Shown: one piece after another, positions 54,456 through 62,521 of the stretch
How positions within the stretch are numbered: position 1 is the stretch's first letter
Layout: every line of letters begins with the position of its first letter
Assembly (NCBI GenBank): GCA_963843275.1
Contig: CAWJJM010000004.1
Span: 434,001-498,000, forward strand
Origin: CAWJJM01 sp963843275
GTDB taxonomy: Bacteria > Acidobacteriota > Thermoanaerobaculia > Multivoradales > JBCCEF01
Direction: 5' to 3'
Length of the DNA: 64,000 bases
Translations under genes and position numbers: made by a program
Notes under the pieces: generated by a model
What the model was told of the DNA's origin: nothing
Databases searched by the model: none
The model's input: the letters and a program-made list of their open reading frames with translations, nothing else

Positions 54456-57320
54456 ATGTCCTCCGTCACCGGTCGGATCGGTCGGTTCGAGGTCCTGCGG
54501 GAGCTCGGGCGCGGAGGGATGGGCGTGGTGGTGCTGGGGCGGGACACCCGGCTCGACCGCCTGGTGGCGATCAAGGCCCTGCCCGACCGGCTGGCGGGCG
54601 ACCGGGACCGGCTCGAGCGCTTCGAGCGCGAGGCGAGGACGGTCGCCTCATTGAACCACCCCGGCATCGCGGCGGTGTACACGCTGGAGAGCGAGGGCGG
54701 CCAGCAGTACCTGGTGATGGAGTACGTGGAGGGCGAGACGCTGGCGGCGCGGCTCGAGCGCGGCGCGCTCCCCGTCGCCGAGGCGATCGATCTCGCCGGG
54801 CAGATCGCCACGGCGCTCGGGGCGGCGCAGGCCGCGGGCATCGTCCACCGCGACCTCAAGCCCGGCAACGTCATGGTGACGCCCCAGGGCCGCGCCAAGG
54901 TCCTCGACTTCGGCCTGGCGCAGAGCGCCGGACCGTCGCCTCCGGACGCCGCGGAGAAGCCCGCGTCGGACGCCTCGACGCGGACGGCGGCGCCGGCGCC
55001 GGCCTCTCCCACGCGCGCCGGCGCCGTCCTTGGCACCCCCGGCTACATGAGCCCCGAGCAGGCGCGCGGCGAGCCCGTCGACGCGCGCTCGGACGTCTTC
55101 TCGTTCGGCTGCCTGCTCTACGAGATGCTCACCGGCGCGCGGCCGTTCGGCGGCCACAGCGCCGCGGAAGCGATCGGCGCCACGCTCCACAAGGACCTCG
55201 ACCTCGACACGCTGCCGCCCGGCACGCCCACGGCGCTGCGCGAGCTGCTCGGCCGCTGCCTCGAGAAGGACCGCTCGCGGCGCTGCGGCTCGGCGCGCGA
55301 GGTGGCCGCCGCGGTCGACTCCCTGACCCGCTGGGCCCACGACGAGGCGATCCCCGAGCTCGCCAGCCTCTGCGACCGGATCTTCGTCCTCGAGGAGGGA
55401 CGGGACTCCTGGACGGCCTTCGAGCTGGCCCGCGAGATCGACAAGCTCGCCCCGGCCGATCCGATCGTCGAGAAGCTGCGGCCCGAGTTCTCCCTGCCGA
55501 TCTCGATCGTCTCGGAGCCCCCGGGAGCCCGTGTGCTCGCCGCCTTCTACGGCGACCCCGACGGCGCGGAGGTCGACTTCGGCGTCACACCGCTCGCCGA
55601 CGTCCCCTTCCCGCGCGGGCTGTCGCGGCTGCGTCTCGAGCTCGCCGGCCACCGCACGGTCCACGACCTGGTGTGGAACCTCACCGAGACGACGACGAAC
55701 GCCTCGGAGGCGAGCACGCGCACGTGCCGGTACACGTTGCGGCCGGCGGGCGAGCTGCCGGACGGGATGGAGGAGGTGCCGGCGGGCGCCTTCCCGGTGT
55801 TCCTGCCCGGCCTCGACCACCTCGAGCCCGAGCCGACCGCGGCGTTCCTGATCGACCGGCATCCGGTGACCAACCGGGAGTTCAAGCGCTTCGTCGACGA
55901 CGGGGGCTACGCGCGCGCCGAGCTGTGGCGGGAGGTGGTTCCCGAGGCGGACGGCGCGGGGCTCTCCCGCGAGGCGACCCTGGCCCGCCTGGTCGACCAG
56001 GTCGGCCAGCCCGGGCCCGCCGGCTGGGTGATGGGCGAGTATCCCGCCGGCGAAGGCGACCACCCGGTGGCGGGGGTGAGCTGGTACGAGGCCGCCGCCT
56101 ACGCCGCGTGGGCGGGAAAGTCGCTGCCGACGCTCTTCCACTGGAGCCGGGTCGCGTTCACCAACGCCAGCGGGCAGATCGCGCCGCTGGCCAACTTCGC
56201 CGGACGCGGCACCGTGCCGGTGGGGTCGACCCGCAGCGTCAACCGGTTCGGGGTGCGCGATCTCGCCGGCAACGTGCGCGAGTGGGTGCGGAACCCGATC
56301 GACCCCCGTCCCGACCGGCGCTTCATCCTCGGCGGCGGCTGGAACGACCCGGGGTACGCGTTCGTCGACGCCTACGCCCAGCCGGCCCTCGACCGTTCGC
56401 CCTCGAACGGCTTCCGCTGTCTGCGGGCCCTCGAGCCCGACCCGCGCGCGGCCGAGCTGGCGCGTGCGATCGAGGTTCCGCACCGCGACTTCCACGACGC
56501 GCCGATCGTTCCCGACGAGGTCTTCACCTACTTCCAGCGGCAGTTCCACTACGACCGCGGACCCCTCGCGACCACCCTGCTCTCCGACGAGGAGTTTCCG
56601 CCCGGGCGCTGGCAGCGGCTCGAGATCGCGGCCGCGTACGGCGGCGAGCGGATGCAGGTCCACCTCTATCTCCCCGCCCGCGGGCGGCCTCCCTACCAGG
56701 CCGTGATCCTCTTCCCCGGTTCGTTGACGCTCCACACCCGCCTCTACCACCACGCCGAGTTCCGCCGCGTCGACTTCCTCCAGAAGAGCGGCCGCGCCCT
56801 GCTGCTGCCCGTCTACAAGGGAACCTTCGAGCGGCCTTCCGAGATCGTCTCCGACTACCCGACCGAGTCCGCGAACTACAAGGATCACGTCGTCATGTGG
56901 GGCAAGGACCTCGGCCGCGCCATCGACCTGGTCGAATCGCGGGACGACCTCGACGCCGGGCGGATCGCCTACTTCGGCGCCAGCTGGGGGGGCGCGCTCG
57001 GCGCGATCCTGCCGGCGATCGAGCCGCGCATCCGGGCGAACGTGCTCTACGTCGCGGGGCTCCACTTCCAGCGCACCCTGCCGGAGTGCGACCAGGTCAA
57101 CTACGTGACGCGGGTGACGCAGCCGACCCTGATGCTCAACGGCGAGCTGGACTTCTACTTCCCCCCGGAGACCTCGCAGCGCCCGATGTTCGACCTGCTC
57201 GGAACCCCGCCGGAGCACAAGAGGCGGCTCACCTTCGAGCGCGGCCACACCGTGCCCAAGCCGGACCTGATCCGCGAGTCGCTGGCCTGGCTCGACCGCT
57301 ACCTCGGGCCGGTCGGGTAG
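54456..57320 (+). CDS. Soluble Ser/Thr kinase - FGE/SUMF1 - alpha/beta hydrolase fusion
   Basis: A 954-residue paralogue of the 47753 protein. Residues 6-285 are the kinase (FEVLRELGRGGMGVVVLGRD, VAIKALPD, AGIVHRDLKPGNVMVT, KVLDFGLAQS, PGYMSPEQARG) with an inserted Ala/Pro loop of about 40 residues in the activation segment. PEGA-like sequence follows (LPISIVSEPPGARVLAAFYG). The SUMF1 fold is at 437-650 (HPVAGVSWYEAAAYAAWAGK, GVRDLAGNVREWVR, GGGWNDPGYAF). The hydrolase is at about 690-954, with IAYFGASWGGALGAILPAI near 841, TLMLNGELDFYFPPE and TFERGHTVPKPDLIRESLAW. Unlike the other copy there is no transmembrane helix after the kinase, so this one should be cytoplasmic. The frame is intact. 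Confidence 0.88.
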   Translation: MSSVTGRIGRFEVLRELGRGGMGVVVLGRDTRLDRLVAIKALPDRLAGDRDRLERFEREARTVASLNHPGIAAVYTLESEGGQQYLVMEYVEGETLAARLERGALPVAEAIDLAGQIATALGAAQAAGIVHRDLKPGNVMVTPQGRAKVLDFGLAQSAGPSPPDAAEKPASDASTRTAAPAPASPTRAGAVLGTPGYMSPEQARGEPVDARSDVFSFGCLLYEMLTGARPFGGHSAAEAIGATLHKDLDLDTLPPGTPTALRELLGRCLEKDRSRRCGSAREVAAAVDSLTRWAHDEAIPELASLCDRIFVLEEGRDSWTAFELAREIDKLAPADPIVEKLRPEFSLPISIVSEPPGARVLAAFYGDPDGAEVDFGVTPLADVPFPRGLSRLRLELAGHRTVHDLVWNLTETTTNASEASTRTCRYTLRPAGELPDGMEEVPAGAFPVFLPGLDHLEPEPTAAFLIDRHPVTNREFKRFVDDGGYARAELWREVVPEADGAGLSREATLARLVDQVGQPGPAGWVMGEYPAGEGDHPVAGVSWYEAAAYAAWAGKSLPTLFHWSRVAFTNASGQIAPLANFAGRGTVPVGSTRSVNRFGVRDLAGNVREWVRNPIDPRPDRRFILGGGWNDPGYAFVDAYAQPALDRSPSNGFRCLRALEPDPRAAELARAIEVPHRDFHDAPIVPDEVFTYFQRQFHYDRGPLATTLLSDEEFPPGRWQRLEIAAAYGGERMQVHLYLPARGRPPYQAVILFPGSLTLHTRLYHHAEFRRVDFLQKSGRALLLPVYKGTFERPSEIVSDYPTESANYKDHVVMWGKDLGRAIDLVESRDDLDAGRIAYFGASWGGALGAILPAIEPRIRANVLYVAGLHFQRTLPECDQVNYVTRVTQPTLMLNGELDFYFPPETSQRPMFDLLGTPPEHKRRLTFERGHTVPKPDLIRESLAWLDRYLGPVG

Positions 57321-57365
57321 GGCTTGCGGAGAAGAGGACCGACGATCCCGAGAGGAGAACGCCGC

Positions 57366-57893
57366 ATGAAGAATCGCTGTCTGGGCCTGTTGTTGACCGT
57401 GTGCTGCCTGGTGCCGCCGGCCGTCCTCGCGGCGGCTGGCGCGAACGACCCCGCCGCGGCGACCGCGGACGAGCTCGCGCAGGCGTTCGGGTCCGACGCG
57501 GCGGGGATCGAGGTGCGCGTCGAGGAGGGCAAGGCGATCCTCACCGGGCACGCGTCCCAGCGCTCGACCGCCGAGCTCGCCGAGGAGGTGGCGCTGAGCG
57601 TTCCCGGGATCACCGCGGTCGAGAACAAGATCTCCGCCCCCCGGCCGCGCCCCGCCGACAAGCTCCGCCTCGAGGCCGAGGACGCCGCGCTCGAGGTGTC
57701 GGTCAAGGCCGCGCTGGCCCGCTCCGTGGGCACCGATCTCAGCGCCGCCCTGGAGGTCGAGGCCTGCGACGGCGTCGTCTCGCTGCGCGGCGAGGTCGCC
57801 GCCCGCGACGACGCGTCGCGCGCGGTCGAAGCGGCGCAGCGCGTCCGGGAGGTGAAGCGGGTCCTCGACCTGATCGCCGTCTCCGGCACGTGA
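57366..57893 (+). CDS. Secreted two-BON-domain protein
   Basis: The 175-residue protein has a signal peptide (RCLGLLLTVCCLVPPAVLAA) and two BON-type repeats: one at about 35-95 (GIEVRVEEGKAILTGHASQR, VPGITAVENKI) and one at 105-170 (EVEACDGVVSLRGEVAARDD, VREVKRVLDLI). BON domains bind membranes or act as periplasmic scaffolds. GAGGAGAA before ATG 57366 is the ribosome binding site. It follows the kinase fusion by 45 bp and may be co-transcribed. Confidence 0.82.
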   Translation: MKNRCLGLLLTVCCLVPPAVLAAAGANDPAAATADELAQAFGSDAAGIEVRVEEGKAILTGHASQRSTAELAEEVALSVPGITAVENKISAPRPRPADKLRLEAEDAALEVSVKAALARSVGTDLSAALEVEACDGVVSLRGEVAARDDASRAVEAAQRVREVKRVLDLIAVSGT

Positions 57894-57914
57894 GCCGTGG
57901 AGGTGTCGCTCTCT

Positions 57915-57932
57915 GCGGAGCGGCCCCTCCGC
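57915..57932. terminator. Short hairpin between convergent genes
   Basis: GCGGAG and CTCCGC pair across six bases, 21 bases past the BON stop and between convergent genes. No T-run on either strand. Confidence 0.25.
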
Positions 57933-58012
57933 GAGCGCTCGTAGCTCTCCGCCGGATCGCCGCCGTACGTTTCGAGGGAGGGTCGGCTCGGCGCCCCCCG
58001 GTGCCGACGCGC

Positions 58013-59203
58013 CTACTTCTCCAGCTTCGCGACGACGCGATCCACGTGGGCCTCGTAGGCGGCGGCGTTGGGATCGTCCGCCTCCTTTCCCATCACCCAG
58101 GCGCGGCGATAGAGGTCGCGCGCCCGTTCGAGCTGCCCGGCGGCCTCGACCGCCTCGCCGAGGCTGTCGTAGACGTTCGGGGAGGCGGGAAAGTCGCGGA
58201 CGTTCCGCTGCAGGATCTCGATCGCCTTCTGCGTGTCCCCCGCGCCGAGCGCCTGGTATCCGAGGGCGTTGACGAGGGCTTCCGGGGGGTGGACCGGATA
58301 GCCGTACTCGCGTGACAGCGCGGCGAAGTGCGCGTCCACGAGGTCGAGACCGGCCTGCCGCGTCGACGGGGGCAGCCGCCACTTCGCGTAGATCCACTCG
58401 AGCCCCCGGTCGACGCTGGGGATCGGCACCGACCCGTGGTCCTGATCGGGCAGCACCTCGGCGTGCCAGCGCAGCCCTTCGGGAGCGCGGGTCCGCAGCA
58501 GGTCCCGGAAGTGCTCGAATGCGGTGTGCATCGGATCGCCCTCGTTCCCGACCGTCAGGAAGAGACGGCCGCGCAGCGAAGGGGTCGAGGCGAAGAGCCC
58601 TTCGGCCCGCCGCAGCTCCGCCTCGCCGTCCCAGGCGAGCGTCGGCGAGATGGCGACGACCGCGTCGAAGTCCGCGGGGTGCGTGAGGAAGGAATGGACG
58701 GCGAGCAGGCCGCCGAACGAATGCCCGACCAGGATCCGGAACGGCACCGTGCGGTAGGACCGATCCACCCAGGGGACGAGCTCCTCCCGGAGGAAGCGCA
58801 GGAACTCGTCGCCTCCGCCCCCCTGCGGCGCCGCCTTCGCCAGCGGATGTTCCTCCGGGACCTCACCGAGCCATTGCGGGGTGAGGTCCCGTGTCCGGTT
58901 CGTGTTGTCCAGGGCGACCACGATCATCTGCGGGACGTGCCCGGCCTGGGCGAGCGTCGCCGCGGTCGCGGCGGTGTGCAGGAACCGGGTCTCCGCGTCG
59001 GGCAGGAAGAGCACCGGATAGCGCTCGCTCGACAGCTCGTAGCGGGGAGGCAGGTAGATCCGCAGCGCGCGGTCCTCGTTGAGGATCTCCGAGTGGATCC
59101 GAGCCGTCTCACCGAGCACGATCGGGTCGGCGAACGACGGCGCCGCGAACAGCAGCGCGGCGAGGATCCCGGGGCCCAGGCGGACGGCGGAACGGTTGAT
59201 CAT
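58013..59203 (-). CDS. Secreted esterase (enterochelin-esterase/EstA-like) with C-terminal TPR
   Basis: The 396-residue protein has a signal peptide (LGPGILAALLFAAPSFADP), then the esterase-D-like fold: RALRIYLPPRYELSSERYPV, VPQMIVVALDNTNRTRDLTP, FRILVGHSFGGLLAVHSFLT (nucleophile in GHSFG near 159), LFLTVGNEGDPMHTAFEHFR and EVLPDQDHGSVPIPSVDRGL (catalytic His). Residues 320-396 hold TPR-like helices (ALGAGDTQKAIEILQRNVRD). Homologues act on siderophore or acyl esters. ATG 59203 follows GAGGAGATT. Confidence 0.85.
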   Translation of the reverse strand: MINRSAVRLGPGILAALLFAAPSFADPIVLGETARIHSEILNEDRALRIYLPPRYELSSERYPVLFLPDAETRFLHTAATAATLAQAGHVPQMIVVALDNTNRTRDLTPQWLGEVPEEHPLAKAAPQGGGGDEFLRFLREELVPWVDRSYRTVPFRILVGHSFGGLLAVHSFLTHPADFDAVVAISPTLAWDGEAELRRAEGLFASTPSLRGRLFLTVGNEGDPMHTAFEHFRDLLRTRAPEGLRWHAEVLPDQDHGSVPIPSVDRGLEWIYAKWRLPPSTRQAGLDLVDAHFAALSREYGYPVHPPEALVNALGYQALGAGDTQKAIEILQRNVRDFPASPNVYDSLGEAVEAAGQLERARDLYRRAWVMGKEADDPNAAAYEAHVDRVVAKLEK

Positions 59204-59532
59204 GCGAATCTCCTCTCGGCCAGCGCGCGCTGATCGGCCGCGGGATTCCGGGCCCCGCAGGGCGAGCTCGTCCTCGTGACGGGCCTCTCGGCCCACTCCA
59301 CAGAAGTACGTCGAGCCGAGCCGGCGGGTTGTCGGCCGGGCGGAGCTCGCGCTCCCGGCGAGGCGAAGATCGAACGGCGCCTGTCTGCGGAGAACCACGC
59401 CCACACCGGCTGGGTGGTGATCGGCGACCTCTCGCGGCCCTCGGCGCGATCGACGCCGCCTTCGCCGCCGCGGAGGCGGCGTGGACCGAGGACGACGACG
59501 CGCAGCCGGCGACGGGCCGATAGAGTGAGCCG
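59204..59532. other. Intergenic with traces of a decayed frame
   Basis: No intact gene is seen between the esterase and M61 peptidase starts. A plus-strand stretch ending at 59523 reads LGAIDAAFAAAEAAWTEDDD before a stop. An overlapping frame before it has AENHAHTGWVVIGDLS, suggesting the end of an unidentified, broken gene. TAGAGT about eight bases before ATG 59533 may be a -10 box. Confidence 0.35.
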
Positions 59533-61509
59533 ATGAAGCCCTCGCGCCTCGACCTCCTGCTCGCTCTCGGCGTCGTGTCGGCGGGCGCCGTCCTGGCCGG
59601 CCCTCCGGCCGCGGCGCTCGCTGCGGTTCCGGCCCGACGCACGTCGGCACCCGCCACCGCCCCGCAGCCCGCCCCGGCGGCGGACTCGATCCCGGCGCCG
59701 CGCGACCGCGCCTATCCGGGGACCCTCCGGCTCGCGGTCGACGCGACCGACGTCGGCCATCGCATCTTCCGCGTCCACGAGGAGGTGCCGGTCGCGCCCG
59801 GCCCCCTGACCCTCCTCTACCCCGAGTGGATCCCCGGCCATCACTCGCCGACCGGGCCGATCGACAAGCTCGCCGGCCTGACCGTGAGCGCGGACGGCCG
59901 GCCGCTCGTCTGGCGGCGCGATCCGGGGAACGTCTACGCCTTCCACGTCGACGTCCCGGACGGCGCCGCGCGCCTGGCGCTCGACTTCCAGTTCCTCTCG
60001 CCGCAGGAGAAGGAGCAGGGACGGATCGTGATGACGCCGGAGATGCTCGACCTGCAGTGGAACACGGTCGTCCTCTATCCGGCGGGCTTTTTCAGCCGCG
60101 ACATCGAGATCGAGCCGGCGCTGACGCTCCCCGCGGGCTGGCAGCTCGCCACCGCCCTGACCATCGCCGGCCGCGACGGCGACCGGGTCCGCTTCGCGCC
60201 GATCGACCTCGAGAACCTCGTCGACTCGCCGGTCGTCGCCGGCCGGTATTTCCGCCGCGTCGCCCTCGACGCGGGCGACGACCAGCCGGTCTTCCTCGAC
60301 GTCTTCGCCGACGAGCCGCGTGACCTCGAGGCGACGGACGACCAGATCGCGCCGCACCGGAAGCTCGTCGAACAGATGGACCGCCTCTACGGCGCGCGCC
60401 ACTTCGACCACTACGACTTCCTCCTCGCCCTCTCCGACAAGCTCTCGCGGATCGGCCTCGAGCACCACCGCTCGAGCGAGGACGGCACCCGGGCCGACTA
60501 CTTCACGAAGTGGGACAAGCGCTGGACGGCGCGCGACCTCCTCAGCCACGAGTACAACCACTCCTGGGACGGCAAGTACCGGCGGCCGGCCGAGCTGTGG
60601 ACGCCGAACTACAACGTCCCCAAGCGGGACGCCGGGCTCTGGGTCTACGAGGGGCAGACCCAGTTCTGGGGCTACGTGATGGCCGCCCGTTCGGGGCTGT
60701 GGAGCCGGGAGCAGGTGATGGAGTCGCTCGCCTCGGTGGGGGCGCGCTACCAGCGCGGGCGTCCGGGCATGGCCTGGCGGACGATCCAGGACACCACCAA
60801 CGACCCGACGATCGCGAAGCGCGCGCCGCTGCCCTACCGCGACTACCAGATGAGCGAGGACTACTACTCGGGCGGCCAGCTCGTCTGGTTCGCGGTCGAC
60901 GCGAAGCTGCGGCGGTTGACGGACGACCGCCGTTCGCTCGACGACTTCGCGCGGGCCTTCTTCGGCGGCGGCGACGGCGACTGGGGCGTCGACACCTACA
61001 CGTTCGCGGACGTCGTCGCGACACTCGACGGGCTCGCCCCGTACGACTGGAAGGCGTTCCTGACCTCACGCCTCGAGGGGCACGGCGATCTCTCCGAGGG
61101 CCTCGCGGACGAGGGTTGGAGGGTGGTCTACAACGACCAGCCGTCGGTCGCCGAGGAGGCGCAGGGCGAGCGCTACCACGCGAAGAGCTTCACCTACTCG
61201 CTCGGCCTGACGGTCGACGACGAGGGGGAGGTCCACGACGTCCTGTGGAACGGCCCGGCCTTCGCGGCGGGCCTGTCGCCGGGGATGACGGTCGTCGCGG
61301 TCGACGGCAAGGAGTTCGACCCGGACCGGCTCGAGCACGCGATCGCGGACGCCAAGGGTGGAAGCGAGCCGATCGCGCTGCTGGTCAAGGACTTCGACGA
61401 GTACCGGACGCTCGCGGTCGACGTCCACACCGGCCTCCAGATCCCGCACCTCGAGCGCATCGAAGGGACGCCGGACTACCTTTCCGAGGTGCTGGCGCCG
61501 CGGGAGTAG
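59533..61509 (+). CDS. M61-family metallopeptidase (glycyl aminopeptidase-like) with PDZ domain
   Basis: The 658-residue protein has a signal peptide (LLLALGVVSAGAVLAGPPAA) and a beta-rich N-domain (GPLTLLYPEWIPGHHSPTGP). The M61 active site is RDLLSHEYNHSWDGKYRRPA near residue 335 (HExxH form, HEYNH), with ALWVYEGQTQFWGYVMAARS (YEGxT) about 30 residues on and MSEDYYSGGQLVWFAVDAKL. A PDZ domain lies at about 560-640 (EVHDVLWNGPAFAAGLSPGM). The family cleaves N-terminal glycine and similar residues. It is convergent with the HAD gene. Confidence 0.9.
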   Translation: MKPSRLDLLLALGVVSAGAVLAGPPAAALAAVPARRTSAPATAPQPAPAADSIPAPRDRAYPGTLRLAVDATDVGHRIFRVHEEVPVAPGPLTLLYPEWIPGHHSPTGPIDKLAGLTVSADGRPLVWRRDPGNVYAFHVDVPDGAARLALDFQFLSPQEKEQGRIVMTPEMLDLQWNTVVLYPAGFFSRDIEIEPALTLPAGWQLATALTIAGRDGDRVRFAPIDLENLVDSPVVAGRYFRRVALDAGDDQPVFLDVFADEPRDLEATDDQIAPHRKLVEQMDRLYGARHFDHYDFLLALSDKLSRIGLEHHRSSEDGTRADYFTKWDKRWTARDLLSHEYNHSWDGKYRRPAELWTPNYNVPKRDAGLWVYEGQTQFWGYVMAARSGLWSREQVMESLASVGARYQRGRPGMAWRTIQDTTNDPTIAKRAPLPYRDYQMSEDYYSGGQLVWFAVDAKLRRLTDDRRSLDDFARAFFGGGDGDWGVDTYTFADVVATLDGLAPYDWKAFLTSRLEGHGDLSEGLADEGWRVVYNDQPSVAEEAQGERYHAKSFTYSLGLTVDDEGEVHDVLWNGPAFAAGLSPGMTVVAVDGKEFDPDRLEHAIADAKGGSEPIALLVKDFDEYRTLAVDVHTGLQIPHLERIEGTPDYLSEVLAPRE

Positions 61510-61617
61510 ACGCGGCGTCGCGGACGACCCCCGGCAGGAGCGCGCACCGCTCGACGGCTCTCCCGCGAGGAGCGGCTCCCGCCCCGTCGGTTCGGGGGCC
61601 ACGCCGTCCCGGCGCCG

Positions 61618-62430
61618 TCACCCGAGCCAGGCGGGCAGCTCGGCGAGGCTGTCGAGGACGGCGTCGGCCGCGACGGTCGCCGCCGCGTCCCCGGGACGGA
61701 ACTTGCCGGTCCGCACCAGGACGCTCCGCAGCCCCGCCGCGCGGGCGCCGGCGACGTCCGACTCGACGTCGTCGCCGACGCCGACGCAACGCGCCGGCTC
61801 GAGGCCGAGGGAGGCGACGCCGGCGAGGAAGAAGGAGCGGCTCGGCTTGCCCACCAGCTCGGCCTGCTGCCCGGAGGCGACCTCGAGGGCCGCGACGAAG
61901 GCGCCGGCGTCGAGCGCGAGGCCGTCGGCGGCCTCCCAGTAGCGGTTGCGCTGCACCGCCACCAGCCGCGCCCCCGCGAGGAGCTGCCGGAAGCCCCAGT
62001 TGAGGTTCTCGTAGTTCCAGGCCCGTCCCAGGTCGCCGACCACCAGGGCCTCCGCCGCCGCGCCGGACCCGTCCCCGACATCGGGAGCGAGCACCTCGGC
62101 CCCGGAGAGCTGCGCCAGCTCCTCGCGGGTCTCCGGCGCGAGCAGCGCCGCCACCCGGCGGACGCCCCGGCGGCGCAGCCACTCCGCGGCCGCTGCCGGG
62201 GCGGTGAGGACCTCCTCGAGCGCCGCGTCGATGTCGAGCCCGGCCAGCGTCGCGAGGATCGCCCGCCGCGGTTTCCGCGTCGTGTTGGTGGTGAAGCGGA
62301 AGGGGACGCCGGCGCGGCGCAGCGCGGCGAGGGCCTCGCGCACGCCCGGGATCGCCTCCTCTCCCCCGGGGCGCGTCCGGTAGACGGTCCCGTCCAGGTC
62401 GATCAGACACCCGTCGGCGCGGCGGCTCAT
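61618..62430 (-). CDS. HAD-IIA family phosphatase (NagD/LHPP-like)
   Basis: The 270-residue protein has HAD motif I GCLIDLDGTVYRTRPGGEEA near residue 8, motif II RFTTNTTRKPRRAILATLAG (Thr), motif III AELVGKPSRSFFLAGVASLG (Lys) and motif IV CVGVGDDVESDVAGARAAGL. The large cap domain of about 130 residues between II and III is the HAD-IIA (C2) type found in NagD and LHPP. It removes phosphate from small molecules or phosphoamino acids. Confidence 0.88.
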   Translation of the reverse strand: MSRRADGCLIDLDGTVYRTRPGGEEAIPGVREALAALRRAGVPFRFTTNTTRKPRRAILATLAGLDIDAALEEVLTAPAAAAEWLRRRGVRRVAALLAPETREELAQLSGAEVLAPDVGDGSGAAAEALVVGDLGRAWNYENLNWGFRQLLAGARLVAVQRNRYWEAADGLALDAGAFVAALEVASGQQAELVGKPSRSFFLAGVASLGLEPARCVGVGDDVESDVAGARAAGLRSVLVRTGKFRPGDAAATVAADAVLDSLAELPAWLG

Positions 62431-62521
62431 GCCGTGGACGATACCCGACCCGCGGCGGCGGCCGGGCGGCGGGTCCCGCCGCGGCTCGGGGAGCTCTCAC
62501 GGGCTCCGCTCCGGCGCGTTC

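Noticed and set aside
51695..58315. 2206-residue open frame on the plus strand
   Set aside because: It covers seven recognisable genes on both strands, out of frame with each. Composition is low-complexity Arg/Gly/Ala, with no fold.
54648..58397. 1249-residue minus-strand open frame opposite the triple-fusion kinase
   Set aside because: The plus-strand frame has complete kinase, FGE and hydrolase motifs; the minus frame has none.
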